DNA from: Lachnospiraceae bacterium
GTDB taxonomy: Bacteria > Bacillota > Clostridia > Lachnospirales > Lachnospiraceae
NCBI GenBank assembly: GCA_021153325.1
Contig: JAGKTQ010000007.1
Location: 17,433-81,432, forward strand
DNA length: 64,000 bases
Direction: 5' to 3'
The translations under genes and the position numbers were made by a program. The notes under the pieces were generated by a model. That model searched no databases. It was not told the origin of the DNA and saw only the letters and a list, made by a program, of their open reading frames with translations. This document shows, in pieces, positions 56,649-64,000 of this stretch. Positions within the stretch are counted from its first letter, which is position 1. Each line of letters opens with the position of its first letter.

Positions 56649-57296
56649 CTAGATAGAAGAATTCTCATCATTATATCGTGTAATATTGTAAGAAAGCTTC
56701 ATCAGGCTGTCTGACAAATGTACATTTTCAACCTGAATCTCCTTTGGAACATTTAAATCAACATGTGCGAAATTCCATATTCCTTTAATACCATAGCTTA
56801 CTAAATTTTCCGCCACTGCTACAGCACTGGTCTTTGGTATGGTCAGTATTGCAATATCAATATCATTTTCTTTTACGAAGGATTCTATATTTTCCATTGG
56901 CTGTACAGCAATTCCTCTTACTGTTTTTCCTTCCAAAGCCGGATTGCAGTCGAACAGACCTTTCAAAATAAAACCACGTCTTTCAAAATTCATATAATTT
57001 CCAATTGCCTGACCCAGATTTCCGGCACCGATAATGATTAAGTGATGGGTTTGATTGATTCCTAATATCTTGCTGATTTCCTCATACAGATATTCCACAT
57101 TATAACCGTAACCCTGTTGACCAAATCCACCAAAATTATTAAAATCCTGTCGGATCTGTGAAGCAGTTACCTGCATAAGTTCACTCAGCTCCTGTGATGA
57201 AATGCGTTCCACACCTTCATCCTTTAAATCCCCTAAATACCGAAGGTACCGTGGCAGTCTGCCTATGACAGCCTGTGAGATTTCTTTCTGTTCCAC
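56649..57296 (-). CDS. rex: Redox-sensing transcriptional repressor Rex
   Basis: Rex senses the NADH/NAD ratio and represses fermentative and respiratory genes when NADH is low. The 215-residue protein has the N-terminal winged helix (RISSQELSELMQVTASQIRQDF, GFGQQGYGY) and the Rossmann fold LIIIGAGNLGQAIGNYM. I place the start at GTG 57296, seven bases after GGAGG; the frame extends eight more codons to a TTG. The promoter at 57336-57364 overlaps a Rex-like operator, so autoregulation is likely. Confidence 0.94.
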   Translation of the reverse strand: MEQKEISQAVIGRLPRYLRYLGDLKDEGVERISSQELSELMQVTASQIRQDFNNFGGFGQQGYGYNVEYLYEEISKILGINQTHHLIIIGAGNLGQAIGNYMNFERRGFILKGLFDCNPALEGKTVRGIAVQPMENIESFVKENDIDIAILTIPKTSAVAVAENLVSYGIKGIWNFAHVDLNVPKEIQVENVHLSDSLMKLSYNITRYNDENSSI

Positions 57297-57335
57297 AATG
57301 ATTCCTCCTACTTTCTCCAATTCAATAACAATTTT

Positions 57336-57364
57336 ATTTTATAGCAGTGTTAAAATAATGTCAA
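57336..57364 (-). promoter_or_regulatory. Promoter of rex
   Basis: On the minus strand TTGACA (57364-57359), a 17-base spacer and TAAAAT (57341-57336), five of six matches at the -10. It starts 40 bases upstream of the rex GTG and shares its -35 palindrome with the plus-strand promoter. Confidence 0.65.
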
Positions 57365-57375
57365 TGAATTGACAA
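57358..57375. promoter_or_regulatory. Rex-like operator between rex and the ABC-F gene
   Basis: On the minus strand TTGTCAA-TTCA-TTGACAT; the Rex consensus in clostridia is TTGTTAA-N4-TTAACAA. Spacing is exact and 11 of 14 fixed positions match. The core TGTCAAT-GA-ATTGACA is a perfect palindrome and contains a -35 box for each direction. Confidence 0.6.
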
Positions 57376-57397
57376 TGGTTTTTATCACTTGTAAACT
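57369..57397 (+). promoter_or_regulatory. Candidate promoter for the ABC-F gene
   Basis: TTGACA (57369-57374), 17 bases, TAAACT (57392-57397). A stronger TATAAT hexamer at 57434-57439 has no good -35 but could also be the -10; either lies in front of the ATG at 57487. Confidence 0.45.
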
Positions 57398-57486
57398 GTT
57401 ATTTATGTGCTTTCTTAAAAAGCAATTTTCCTATATAATAAAATAGAATCATATACCCCCTGTGGGTTAAGAAAGGCTGTAAAAAA

Positions 57487-59403
57487 ATGATTTTATCCTG
57501 TCAAAATATAACAAAAGCATTTAACGAAAAAGTAATTTTACAAAATGTTTCTTTTCATATTGAAGATTATGATAAGGCGGCGATCGTAGGTATAAACGGT
57601 GCGGGTAAATCCACACTTTTAAATATAATTACTGGAAAACTTTCTTCGGATGAAGGACTTGTTACTCTTTCCAAAGGAAAAACACTTGGCTATTTGGAGC
57701 AGCATCAGGATGTGAACAGTCCCCGTACTATTTATGAAGAACTGCTTTCTGTAAAACATCATCTGCTCACCTTAGAACAAAAGATGCGAGAAACAGAAAA
57801 AGCCATGAAAGAAGCTGATGATGAAACACTTGCACAGCTTTTGGAAAGTTATTCTCTTTTGACTCACCAGTACGAATCCGAAAATGGTTATGCTTACAAA
57901 AGTGAAATTACCGGAGTTTTAAAAGGTTTAGGTTTTGCAGAAGAAGATTTTTCAAAACCTTTAAATACACTCTCTGGCGGGCAAAAAACAAGAGTTGCGC
58001 TCGGCAGACTTCTACTCCTGAATCCAGATCTCATTTTACTGGATGAGCCTACCAACCATTTGGATATGTCCTCTATTTCCTGGCTGGAGACATACCTTTT
58101 AAATTATAAAGGTGCTGTGATCATTGTTTCCCATGATCGCTTCTTTTTAGATCGTATTGCTAATAAAGTTATTGAAATCGACAATACAAAGGCAACCTCT
58201 TTTGTTGGAAATTATTCTGATTATGCAAAAAAGAAAGAACAGCTTCGCATCGCCGCATGGCATGCTTATATGAATCAACAAAAGGAAATCAAGCACCAGC
58301 AGGAAGTGATCGATAAACTTCGCTCTTTCAACCGTGAGAAATCGATCAAACGTGCCGAAAGCCGGGAAAAGATGTTGGACAAAATAGAGGTCATTGAAAA
58401 ACCTACCGAGGTTCGCGCAGATATGAAAATTACGTTAGAGCCTATCGTACAAAGTGGAAATGATGTGCTCTCGGTCAAGGATTTAAAAAAATCTTTTGAT
58501 TCCATGCTCTTATTTGAACATTTAAATTTTGAAGTAAAACGTGGAGAACACGTTGCCATTATTGGCGATAATGGAACCGGAAAAACTACCATTTTAAAAA
58601 TGATAAATGAACTGTTAGAACCCGACTATGGTACGATTTCTCTTGGTACAAACGTACATATCGGTTACTATGACCAGGAACATCATGTACTGCATATGGA
58701 AAAAACTTTATTTGAAGAAATTTCCGACGAATACCCATATCTAACAAATACACAGATCAGAAATACACTTGCCGCCTTTTTATTTACAGGTGATGATGTA
58801 TTCAAGCGAATCGGTGATCTAAGCGGTGGGGAACGAGGCAGAGTCTCTCTTGCCAAGCTGATGCTCTCCGAGTCCAACTTTTTGATTTTGGACGAGCCTA
58901 CCAACCATTTGGACATTACTTCCAAAGAGATTTTGCAAAGTGCCATAAATGGATATACCGGAACGGTACTTTATGTGTCTCACGATCGTTACTTTATTAA
59001 TAGAACAGCTACCCGTATTTTAGACTTGAACAATCAGATACTGACAAATTATATTGGAAACTATGACTATTATCTGGAAAAGAAGCAGGAACTTTCTGCA
59101 TCAGTAACAGAATCTGCTGACACAACTTCTTTTGCAAAAGAGCCTGAATCCTCTGCTGCTTTAGATTGGAAAGCCCAAAAAGAGGAACAGGCAAGACTCC
59201 GCAAGAAAGAAAATGATTTAAAAAAGACAGAAGCTGAAATTGAAAAACTGGAAAATCGAGATTCAGAAATTAATGAATTAATGGCAAGTCCTGAAATTTG
59301 TACCGATGTAGCAAAATTACAGGAACTTTCCAAAGAAAAAGAAACGATTACAGAAAAATTATCTGAGCTTTACGAAAAATGGGAAGAGCTTTCTGAAGAT
59401 TAA
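57487..59403 (+). CDS. ABC-F family ATPase
   Basis: A 638-residue soluble protein with two ABC ATPase domains and no membrane segment: Walker A GINGAGKSTLLNI and GDNGTGKTTILKM, signatures LSGGQKTRVALG and LSGGERGRVSLA, and Walker B DEPTNHLD twice. Between them is the P-site tRNA-interaction linker with a long helix (HQQEVIDKLRSFNREKSIKRAESREKM region). A C-terminal coiled coil (from about residue 565) is like YdiF/Uup. ABC-F proteins act on the ribosome; this position next to rex recalls B. subtilis ydiF-rex, so a translation factor rather than antibiotic resistance is likely. The last codons and stop form part of a terminator stem. Confidence 0.92.
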   Translation: MILSCQNITKAFNEKVILQNVSFHIEDYDKAAIVGINGAGKSTLLNIITGKLSSDEGLVTLSKGKTLGYLEQHQDVNSPRTIYEELLSVKHHLLTLEQKMRETEKAMKEADDETLAQLLESYSLLTHQYESENGYAYKSEITGVLKGLGFAEEDFSKPLNTLSGGQKTRVALGRLLLLNPDLILLDEPTNHLDMSSISWLETYLLNYKGAVIIVSHDRFFLDRIANKVIEIDNTKATSFVGNYSDYAKKKEQLRIAAWHAYMNQQKEIKHQQEVIDKLRSFNREKSIKRAESREKMLDKIEVIEKPTEVRADMKITLEPIVQSGNDVLSVKDLKKSFDSMLLFEHLNFEVKRGEHVAIIGDNGTGKTTILKMINELLEPDYGTISLGTNVHIGYYDQEHHVLHMEKTLFEEISDEYPYLTNTQIRNTLAAFLFTGDDVFKRIGDLSGGERGRVSLAKLMLSESNFLILDEPTNHLDITSKEILQSAINGYTGTVLYVSHDRYFINRTATRILDLNNQILTNYIGNYDYYLEKKQELSASVTESADTTSFAKEPESSAALDWKAQKEEQARLRKKENDLKKTEAEIEKLENRDSEINELMASPEICTDVAKLQELSKEKETITEKLSELYEKWEELSED

Positions 59404-59418
59404 ACTTCAGAAAGCTCT
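59385..59418. terminator. Perfect hairpin between converging ABC-F and icd genes
   Basis: AGAGCTTTCTGAAG (59385-59398) and CTTCAGAAAGCTCT (59405-59418) pair over 14 bases around ATTAAA. The 5' arm is the end of the ABC-F coding region and the loop contains its stop codon. T-runs are short on both strands, so it may block rather than cleanly end converging transcription. Confidence 0.6.
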
Positions 59419-59424
59419 AAAACT

Positions 59425-60630
59425 TTACATAGCTTCATATGTTTTACGGATTTCTTTAATAAACTGTTCACTGTTCAATACGGTTACATTTTCTAAAGAA
59501 GTGATCAACGCTAAATCCTTTGTCATCTTACCATTTTCAATTGTAGAAAGAGTTGCTTTTTCCAACTTATCAGCAAATTCTACCAGTTCATTGATACCAT
59601 CTAATTCACCACGTTTACGAAGTGCTCCTGTCCAAGCAAAAATAGTTGCTACGGAGTTCGTAGATGTCTCTTCTCCTGCTAAATGTTTGTAATAATGTCT
59701 CTGTACAGTACCATGTGCTGCCTCATACTCATATACACCCTGTGGAGAAACGAGTACAGAAGTCATCATAGCCAAAGAACCAAATGCGGAAGACACCATA
59801 TCACTCATAACATCTCCATCATAATTCTTACATGCCCAGATAAAACCGCCTTTTGCTTTCATTACTCTGGCAACCGCATCATCGATTAAAGTATAGAAAT
59901 ATTCGATACCTGCCTTCTCAAATTTTTCTTTGTATTCTGCTTCATAAATTTCTGAGAAAATATCCTTGAATGTATGGTCATATTTTTTAGAAATCGTATC
60001 CTTTGTTGCAAACCACAGATCCTGTTTTGTATCCAGTGCATAATTAAAACATGCTTTTGCAAAACTGCTGATAGATGCATCTGTATTGTGCATACCCTGA
60101 AGAACGCCTGCACCTTTAAATTCATGGATCAATTCTCTTGTCTCTGTACCATCTTCTGCTGTAAATACAAGTTCAGCTTTTCCAGGTCCTGCAACTTTAA
60201 TCTCTGTATTTTTATATACATCACCATAAGCATGACGAGCAAGTGTAATAGGTTTTTCCCAGTTCTTAACGCATGGTTCAATTCCTTTTACTACAATAGG
60301 GGCACGGAAAACTGTTCCATCTAAAATCGCACGAATAGTACCATTCGGACTCTTCCACATTTCTTTCAGATTGTACTCTGTCATTCTTGCTGCGTTCGGT
60401 GTGATCGTAGCACATTTTACCGCTACACCATATTTTTTCGTAGCTTCTGCAGATTCAACGGTTACTTTATCATCTGTTTCATTACGATGTTCCAAACCAA
60501 GATCATAATACTCTGTTTTCAAATCAATAAAAGGAAGTAAAAGTTCATCCTTGATCATCTGCCAAAGTATTCTTGTCATTTCATCTCCGTCCATTTCAAC
60601 AAGCGGAGTGGTCATCTTAATTTTTTCCAT
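59425..60630 (-). CDS. icd: NADP-dependent isocitrate dehydrogenase
   Basis: A 401-residue enzyme that makes 2-oxoglutarate, CO2 and NADPH from isocitrate. It is of the short, eukaryote-like NADP type ([17 protein letters not shown] at the N-terminus; [30 protein letters not shown] and substrate-binding [15 protein letters not shown]). Metal ligands are the late Asp in [16 protein letters not shown] precedes ATG 60630 by seven bases; upstream in-frame codons overlap gntR. With the Re-citrate synthase two genes upstream it would supply glutamate precursors; no aconitase gene is in the window. Confidence 0.94.
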   Translation of the reverse strand: MEKIKMTTPLVEMDGDEMTRILWQMIKDELLLPFIDLKTEYYDLGLEHRNETDDKVTVESAEATKKYGVAVKCATITPNAARMTEYNLKEMWKSPNGTIRAILDGTVFRAPIVVKGIEPCVKNWEKPITLARHAYGDVYKNTEIKVAGPGKAELVFTAEDGTETRELIHEFKGAGVLQGMHNTDASISSFAKACFNYALDTKQDLWFATKDTISKKYDHTFKDIFSEIYEAEYKEKFEKAGIEYFYTLIDDAVARVMKAKGGFIWACKNYDGDVMSDMVSSAFGSLAMMTSVLVSPQGVYEYEAAHGTVQRHYYKHLAGEETSTNSVATIFAWTGALRKRGELDGINELVEFADKLEKATLSTIENGKMTKDLALITSLENVTVLNSEQFIKEIRKTYEAM

Positions 60631-60646
60631 TGCTGTTCTCCTTTTG

Positions 60647-61363
60647 CTATTTTGCTTTTTCTTCTTCACTGGATTCCTGCTGTTTATAGGCTTCCTCCAG
60701 TCCGTTTTTTACCATATTCTCATATGCATTAATCATATGTCTATTAGCAAGTTCCTCTGCCCTTGCAGCATCTTTCGCTTTAATAGCTTCCATGATCAAT
60801 CGATGCTCATGATTAGAAGCCTCTCCTCTATTTGCATCAGAAAGTGTCTTTTTGCGTACCCGCAACACATACTCATGATAATCTCTTAAGGAATGCTGCA
60901 ACATTTTACTATTACAGGCTTCATACATAATATCATGAAAACGATTGTCCAACTCTGCGATCTGTTCTAAATGCCCTTTGGAAGCATGAAATTCTGCCAA
61001 ATATACATTTTCTTCCATTTCTTCCAACTGCTCTTCTGTAATATTTTCCGTTGCCCATCTCGCACACAGTCCTTCCAGCAAAGAACGGATCATATAAATA
61101 TCTTTTACATCTTTTACTGTAATACCGGTTACATATGCGCCTTTATTTGGAATGATCTGGATCAGTCCTTCCAGTTCCAGTTGTCTGAATGCCTCTCTTA
61201 CCGGTGTACGGCTTACTCCCAGTTCTTCCCCAATGGCAACTTCTTTTAATTCTTCATGTTCCTTATATTTTCCACTCAGAATGTCTTCTCTGATCTTATG
61301 AAAAACACGTCCGCGAAGGGAATATTTATCTGTCACTTCCTGCTTCACGTCATAATTCCCCAT
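60647..61363 (-). CDS. GntR family regulator (FadR/FCD subfamily)
   Basis: A 238-residue DNA-binding regulator. The winged helix is seen at [20 protein letters not shown] (about 50-70) and PNKGAYV; the C-terminal FCD ligand domain contains Asp/His positions typical of metal-binding members ([42 protein letters not shown]). The ligand is probably a carboxylic acid, citrate being a natural candidate, but this is a guess. It lies between the citrate synthase and icd genes on one strand, and a GTATAC-centred palindrome of the kind FCD regulators bind lies over the promoter of that operon (62927-62964). Confidence 0.9.
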   Translation of the reverse strand: MGNYDVKQEVTDKYSLRGRVFHKIREDILSGKYKEHEELKEVAIGEELGVSRTPVREAFRQLELEGLIQIIPNKGAYVTGITVKDVKDIYMIRSLLEGLCARWATENITEEQLEEMEENVYLAEFHASKGHLEQIAELDNRFHDIMYEACNSKMLQHSLRDYHEYVLRVRKKTLSDANRGEASNHEHRLIMEAIKAKDAARAEELANRHMINAYENMVKNGLEEAYKQQESSEEEKAK

Positions 61364-61405
61364 GTACTCACCTCTCGTTTCATGGATGTGCGACTACGCA
61401 CTCCT

Positions 61406-62815
61406 CTATTTTAATGTAATATTCAGTTTCTTGCAAACCTTTTCAATATTTTCTACTAATTCTTCATCAGTCAGAACAGTAACACGACCGCCTGCATATT
61501 CTTCATCAACCCACTCTTTAATCTCTTTTACGAGTTCGCTGTTCTTATCGACCTGTTTTTCATCTTTTAACTTATAATAAGTATTGATCCAGTGTGCGAT
61601 TCCGGCAAGTCCTGAGGTATTAGATACTGCACATAATACCGGACGATTCAAGAATTTCTCTGTATCAAATATATTGTAGATCTCTTCATTTTTCAAAAGT
61701 CCATCTGCATGAATACCTGCTCTTGTAACATTAAAATTCTTTCCAACAAATGGTGTTCTTGGTGGAATATGATAACCAATTTCTTTTTCGTAATATTCTG
61801 CAAGCTCAGTAATAACAGTAGTATCCATACCATTCAAATCACCTTTAAGCTGTGCGTATTCAAATACCATTGCTTCAAGAGGTGTATTACCTGTTCTTTC
61901 ACCAATACCAAAAAGAGAAGTATTGATACCTGCACAGCCATAGAGCCATGCCGTTGTAGAATTGGAAACCGCTTTATAAAAATCATTATGTCCATGCCAT
62001 TCAATTAAAGAATGTGGCACGCCTGCATGTGTATGAATTGCATATATGATACCCTGTACACTTCTTGGAATAACTGCACCTGGGAAGTTTACTCCATATC
62101 CCATAGTATCACATGCTCTGACCTTAATCGGAATCTTATATTCTTCCATCAATTTCATAAGCTCCAAGCAAAACGGCACAACAAATCCATAAATATCTGC
62201 TCTTGTGATATCTTCCAAATGACATCTTGGACTGATTCCTTCTTCCAGACATTCTCTGATCACGCTTAAATAATGCTCCATTGCCTGTCTTCTTGTCATT
62301 TTAAGCTTCAGGAAAATATGATAATCGGAACAGCTTACCAAAATACCCGTTTCCTTCATGCCGATTTCTTTTACCAGTTTAAAATCTTCTTTGCTTGCAC
62401 GAATCCAGCTTGTTACTTCCGGAAACTGATATCCTCTTTCCATACATTTATATACGGCATCTCTGTCCTTTTTACTATACAGGAAAAACTCACTTGCACG
62501 GATCATTCCATTTGGACCACCAAGTTTATGCAAATAATCATAAATTGTTACGATCTGCTCTGTTGTATATGGTGCTCTTGACTGCTGTCCATCACGGAAT
62601 GTTGTATCTGTAATCCAAATTTCTTTTGGCATATTATGAGGCACGATACGATCATTAAAAGGAATTTTGGGTATTTCCGAATAAGGAAACATATTTCGGA
62701 AAACATTTGGTTTTTCTACATCATCCAAAATATACATATGTTCTTCTATCTCAAGAAGATTGTTTTTCTCATTCATAGATACCGGACGATTCATAAATGT
62801 ATCATTTTCTCTCAT
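61406..62815 (-). CDS. Re-type citrate synthase (HMGL/LeuA-like superfamily)
   Basis: A 469-residue protein of the DRE-TIM metallolyase superfamily, often annotated as 2-isopropylmalate or homocitrate synthase. Visible motifs are WITDTTFRDGQQSRAPY at the start of the TIM barrel and IEWHGHNDFYKAVSN, with metal-binding His-x-His. It lacks the C-terminal LeuA regulatory domain. The NMPKEIWITDTTFRDG start and gene link to isocitrate dehydrogenase fit the Re-citrate synthase of clostridia such as C. kluyveri, which joins acetyl-CoA and oxaloacetate in anaerobes. AGGAG is nine bases before the ATG. Identity rests on family resemblance plus context; an enzyme assay would settle it. Confidence 0.8.
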   Translation of the reverse strand: MRENDTFMNRPVSMNEKNNLLEIEEHMYILDDVEKPNVFRNMFPYSEIPKIPFNDRIVPHNMPKEIWITDTTFRDGQQSRAPYTTEQIVTIYDYLHKLGGPNGMIRASEFFLYSKKDRDAVYKCMERGYQFPEVTSWIRASKEDFKLVKEIGMKETGILVSCSDYHIFLKLKMTRRQAMEHYLSVIRECLEEGISPRCHLEDITRADIYGFVVPFCLELMKLMEEYKIPIKVRACDTMGYGVNFPGAVIPRSVQGIIYAIHTHAGVPHSLIEWHGHNDFYKAVSNSTTAWLYGCAGINTSLFGIGERTGNTPLEAMVFEYAQLKGDLNGMDTTVITELAEYYEKEIGYHIPPRTPFVGKNFNVTRAGIHADGLLKNEEIYNIFDTEKFLNRPVLCAVSNTSGLAGIAHWINTYYKLKDEKQVDKNSELVKEIKEWVDEEYAGGRVTVLTDEELVENIEKVCKKLNITLK

Positions 62816-62926
62816 AACTTGTCTCTCCTAACATTTTAAAATATCATCTTCCACCTGATATTTTGTAATTATTAATATATGCCCTGTTTATATATCATCA
62901 TTTAAAGATTAATATACTCCGAACAT

Positions 62927-62964
62927 CACACCTCGTATAATTGTATACAATCATACGAGGTGTG
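62927..62964. promoter_or_regulatory. 38-bp near-perfect palindrome, candidate GntR operator
   Basis: Outer arms CACACCTCGTAT (62927-62938) and ATACGAGGTGTG (62953-62964) surround ATTGTATACAAT (62940-62951), itself a perfect palindrome; only one pair (62939/62952) is mismatched. The core matches the GTATAC-centred sites bound by FCD-type GntR regulators. Confidence 0.75.
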
Positions 62965-62968
62965 TCAA
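62940..62968 (-). promoter_or_regulatory. Promoter of the Re-citrate synthase-gntR-icd operon
   Basis: On the minus strand TTGACA (62968-62963), exactly 17 bases, TACAAT (62945-62940). The -10 lies in the operator core and the -35 touches its outer arm, so a bound repressor would block RNA polymerase. The ATG of the first gene is about 125 bases downstream. Confidence 0.75.
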
Positions 62969-63006
62969 GTAAAGTTACGAAATTTGCAATTTTTCTTTCC
63001 TATTAT

Positions 63007-63984
63007 TTATTCCATATAGATCAAAGAGTCCCTGAAATAAATCTGTTTTACCTTTGTTCCTGCATAATAAACAGTTTGGCACTCTTTATTTTTATAAACA
63101 AGCTGATACAATGATAGTATTTTTATATTACACGCTCCATTTCCTTCCTGAACTCCTGCTTCTTCCGCTTCCCTCTGGCAGCAGGATGGCTCAAACCAGT
63201 TAGAACCACCATAAGAAAATTCTTCAAAAGAAGTCGTGACCGGCTCTTCCGATTTTTCGCATAATAATATTCTGTTCTTACATGGCAAAGGCTCTGGATG
63301 ACATCCCGGCTGCTGATTGGCATCGTAAAGCTCTCTTCCACATATATTACAATGTCCTACACTAAATCCATCACCATTAGCATCTTCGTAGGACACGATA
63401 CCTTCGCATACTTTATAGCAGGCATCTTCATGAGAATGTGCCGTCGTGACCGTATAATAGTAACCTGCCGTTCCTCCCTGATGTCCACCACCTCCGCCAG
63501 CCGAGCCACTTATATCCGCCGCACTGTCACCATGATAAGAAACACCATTATTTCCCTGTGTTCCACCGACACCACCTTCCGCATGTTCTGTCGCACCACC
63601 GCCACCTCCGGCAATCGCGATCCGTTCTCCGTCTCTTCTAATGTCAGTAGCGCCACCACCATTAGAAATCGTTCCACAACCTCCACCATTGTAACCATTC
63701 TGTCCACCAACGAAAAGTTCTATCTGTTCTCCTCTTTGCAGTTTTATTAAAACCGTTATCTTACCACCTTTTCCACCAGCAAATGTACAGTTACCGCCTT
63801 GAGCTCCTGCCAATTCAAAACGATATATACCAGAATAAGGGGCTGTAAATTCCTGTTGCCCACCCGTATATCCTAAAGTCCACTCTCGCTCTGCTGCATG
63901 CACTTGCATAGGCTGTGTCAGCATTCCGGCAAAAAGCATTCCACCGAGAAACAGAGATAAACATTTTTTTGAAATTATTTTCAT
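63007..63984 (-). CDS. Secreted glycine-rich protein with Cys/His-rich region
   Basis: A 325-residue exported protein: signal peptide (residues 1-30, cleavage near QVHAA). Residues 35-190 form a glycine-rich domain (EFTAPYSGIYRFELAGAQGG, GGGATDIRRDGERIAIAGGGGG, GSAGGGGGHQGG) like the ALK/LTK-type glycine-rich family seen in some bacterial surface proteins. A Cys/His-rich part follows (SHEDACYKVCEGIV, GHCNICGRELY, CHPEPLPCKNRILLC), and a hydrophilic end. GAAAGGAGAA precedes the ATG. No sortase motif is seen. The ligand and role are unknown; a cell-surface or extracellular function is likely. Confidence 0.75.
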   Translation of the reverse strand: MKIISKKCLSLFLGGMLFAGMLTQPMQVHAAEREWTLGYTGGQQEFTAPYSGIYRFELAGAQGGNCTFAGGKGGKITVLIKLQRGEQIELFVGGQNGYNGGGCGTISNGGGATDIRRDGERIAIAGGGGGATEHAEGGVGGTQGNNGVSYHGDSAADISGSAGGGGGHQGGTAGYYYTVTTAHSHEDACYKVCEGIVSYEDANGDGFSVGHCNICGRELYDANQQPGCHPEPLPCKNRILLCEKSEEPVTTSFEEFSYGGSNWFEPSCCQREAEEAGVQEGNGACNIKILSLYQLVYKNKECQTVYYAGTKVKQIYFRDSLIYME

Positions 63985-64000
63985 CTATAATTCTCCTTTC

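Noticed and set aside
62927..62964. The 38-bp palindrome as a terminator of the glycine-rich protein gene
   Set aside because: Neither strand has a T-run after the stem, and a good promoter overlaps it, so a regulatory site is the better reading.
1..64000. CRISPR arrays, tRNA or rRNA genes, insertion sequences and phage genes
   Set aside because: None found on either strand; no tandem spaced repeats, cloverleaf sequences, transposase motifs or integrase motifs were recognised.

Overview
The window reads as a stretch of core chromosome from a low-GC, anaerobic, spore-forming Clostridia, most likely Lachnospiraceae. That placement is an inference from gene content and gene order: yqfC-yqfD-phoH-ybeY, tepA-spoIIIE/ftsK, rex next to an ABC-F gene, nnr-alr-mazF, an electron-bifurcating NfnAB pair and a Re-type citrate synthase. 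Nearly every gene is on the minus strand; only an MFS transporter (34741-35910) and an ABC-F ATPase (57487-59403) are on the plus strand. I see no tRNA, rRNA, CRISPR array, insertion sequence or prophage, and no gene-free stretch longer than about 200 bases.

Layout, in window order (transcription runs right to left on the minus strand). 1-2478: cell-shape cluster DUF4321-radC-mreB-mreC, with mreC cut by the window edge. 2598-12855: ynbB, miaA, mutL, mutS, then sulP with its own promoter and terminator, then miaB. 12866-17740: pepT, an unrecognised nuclease-like gene, proA, 5-formyl-THF cyclo-ligase, DUF896 and proB (proline synthesis). 17761-23000: two flavoproteins, a BofC-like membrane protein and a lipid-linked-sugar flippase. 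23020-27212: the yqfC-yqfD-phoH-(HD-like)-ybeY sporulation and RNA-maturation operon, in which the HD phosphodiesterase slot holds a shortened protein that has lost its catalytic HD pair. 27245-31274: pyrimidine-nucleoside phosphorylase, a PAP2 phosphatase, an acidic exported protein and a gene that appears split by a frameshift. 31307-34549: VOC protein, half-size EamA transporter and a complete polar amino-acid ABC transporter. 34741-37509: MFS transporter, rlmH, a zinc-ribbon membrane protein and a Dabb protein. 37522-39845: nfnB-nfnA. 40031-47675: a zinc-ribbon/TPR/CHB_HEX surface protein, folD, fhs, ftsK/spoIIIE and tepA. 47754-52683: a GT39-like membrane protein, homocysteine synthase, YebC and a CNNM/CBS protein. 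52808-57296: MazF toxin, alr, nnr, a coiled-coil protein and rex. 59425-62815: icd, a GntR regulator and Re-citrate synthase. 63007-63984: a glycine-rich secreted protein.

Functional links: MutS/MutL form mismatch repair; MiaA and MiaB act in sequence on A37 of tRNA; ProB and ProA make glutamate semialdehyde; Fhs and FolD carry C1 units on tetrahydrofolate; Re-citrate synthase and NADP-isocitrate dehydrogenase bracket the oxidative route to 2-oxoglutarate, with a GntR/FCD regulator between them; NfnAB and Rex concern NAD(P)H balance. The strongest regulatory signals are a 38-bp near-perfect palindrome over the -10 of the citrate-synthase promoter, and a Rex-like operator carrying back-to-back -35 boxes between rex and the ABC-F gene. 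I do not see a clearly new multi-gene system; the most unusual items are the degenerate HD protein, the nuclease-like gene in the proline cluster, the split membrane-protein gene and the glycine-rich secreted protein.
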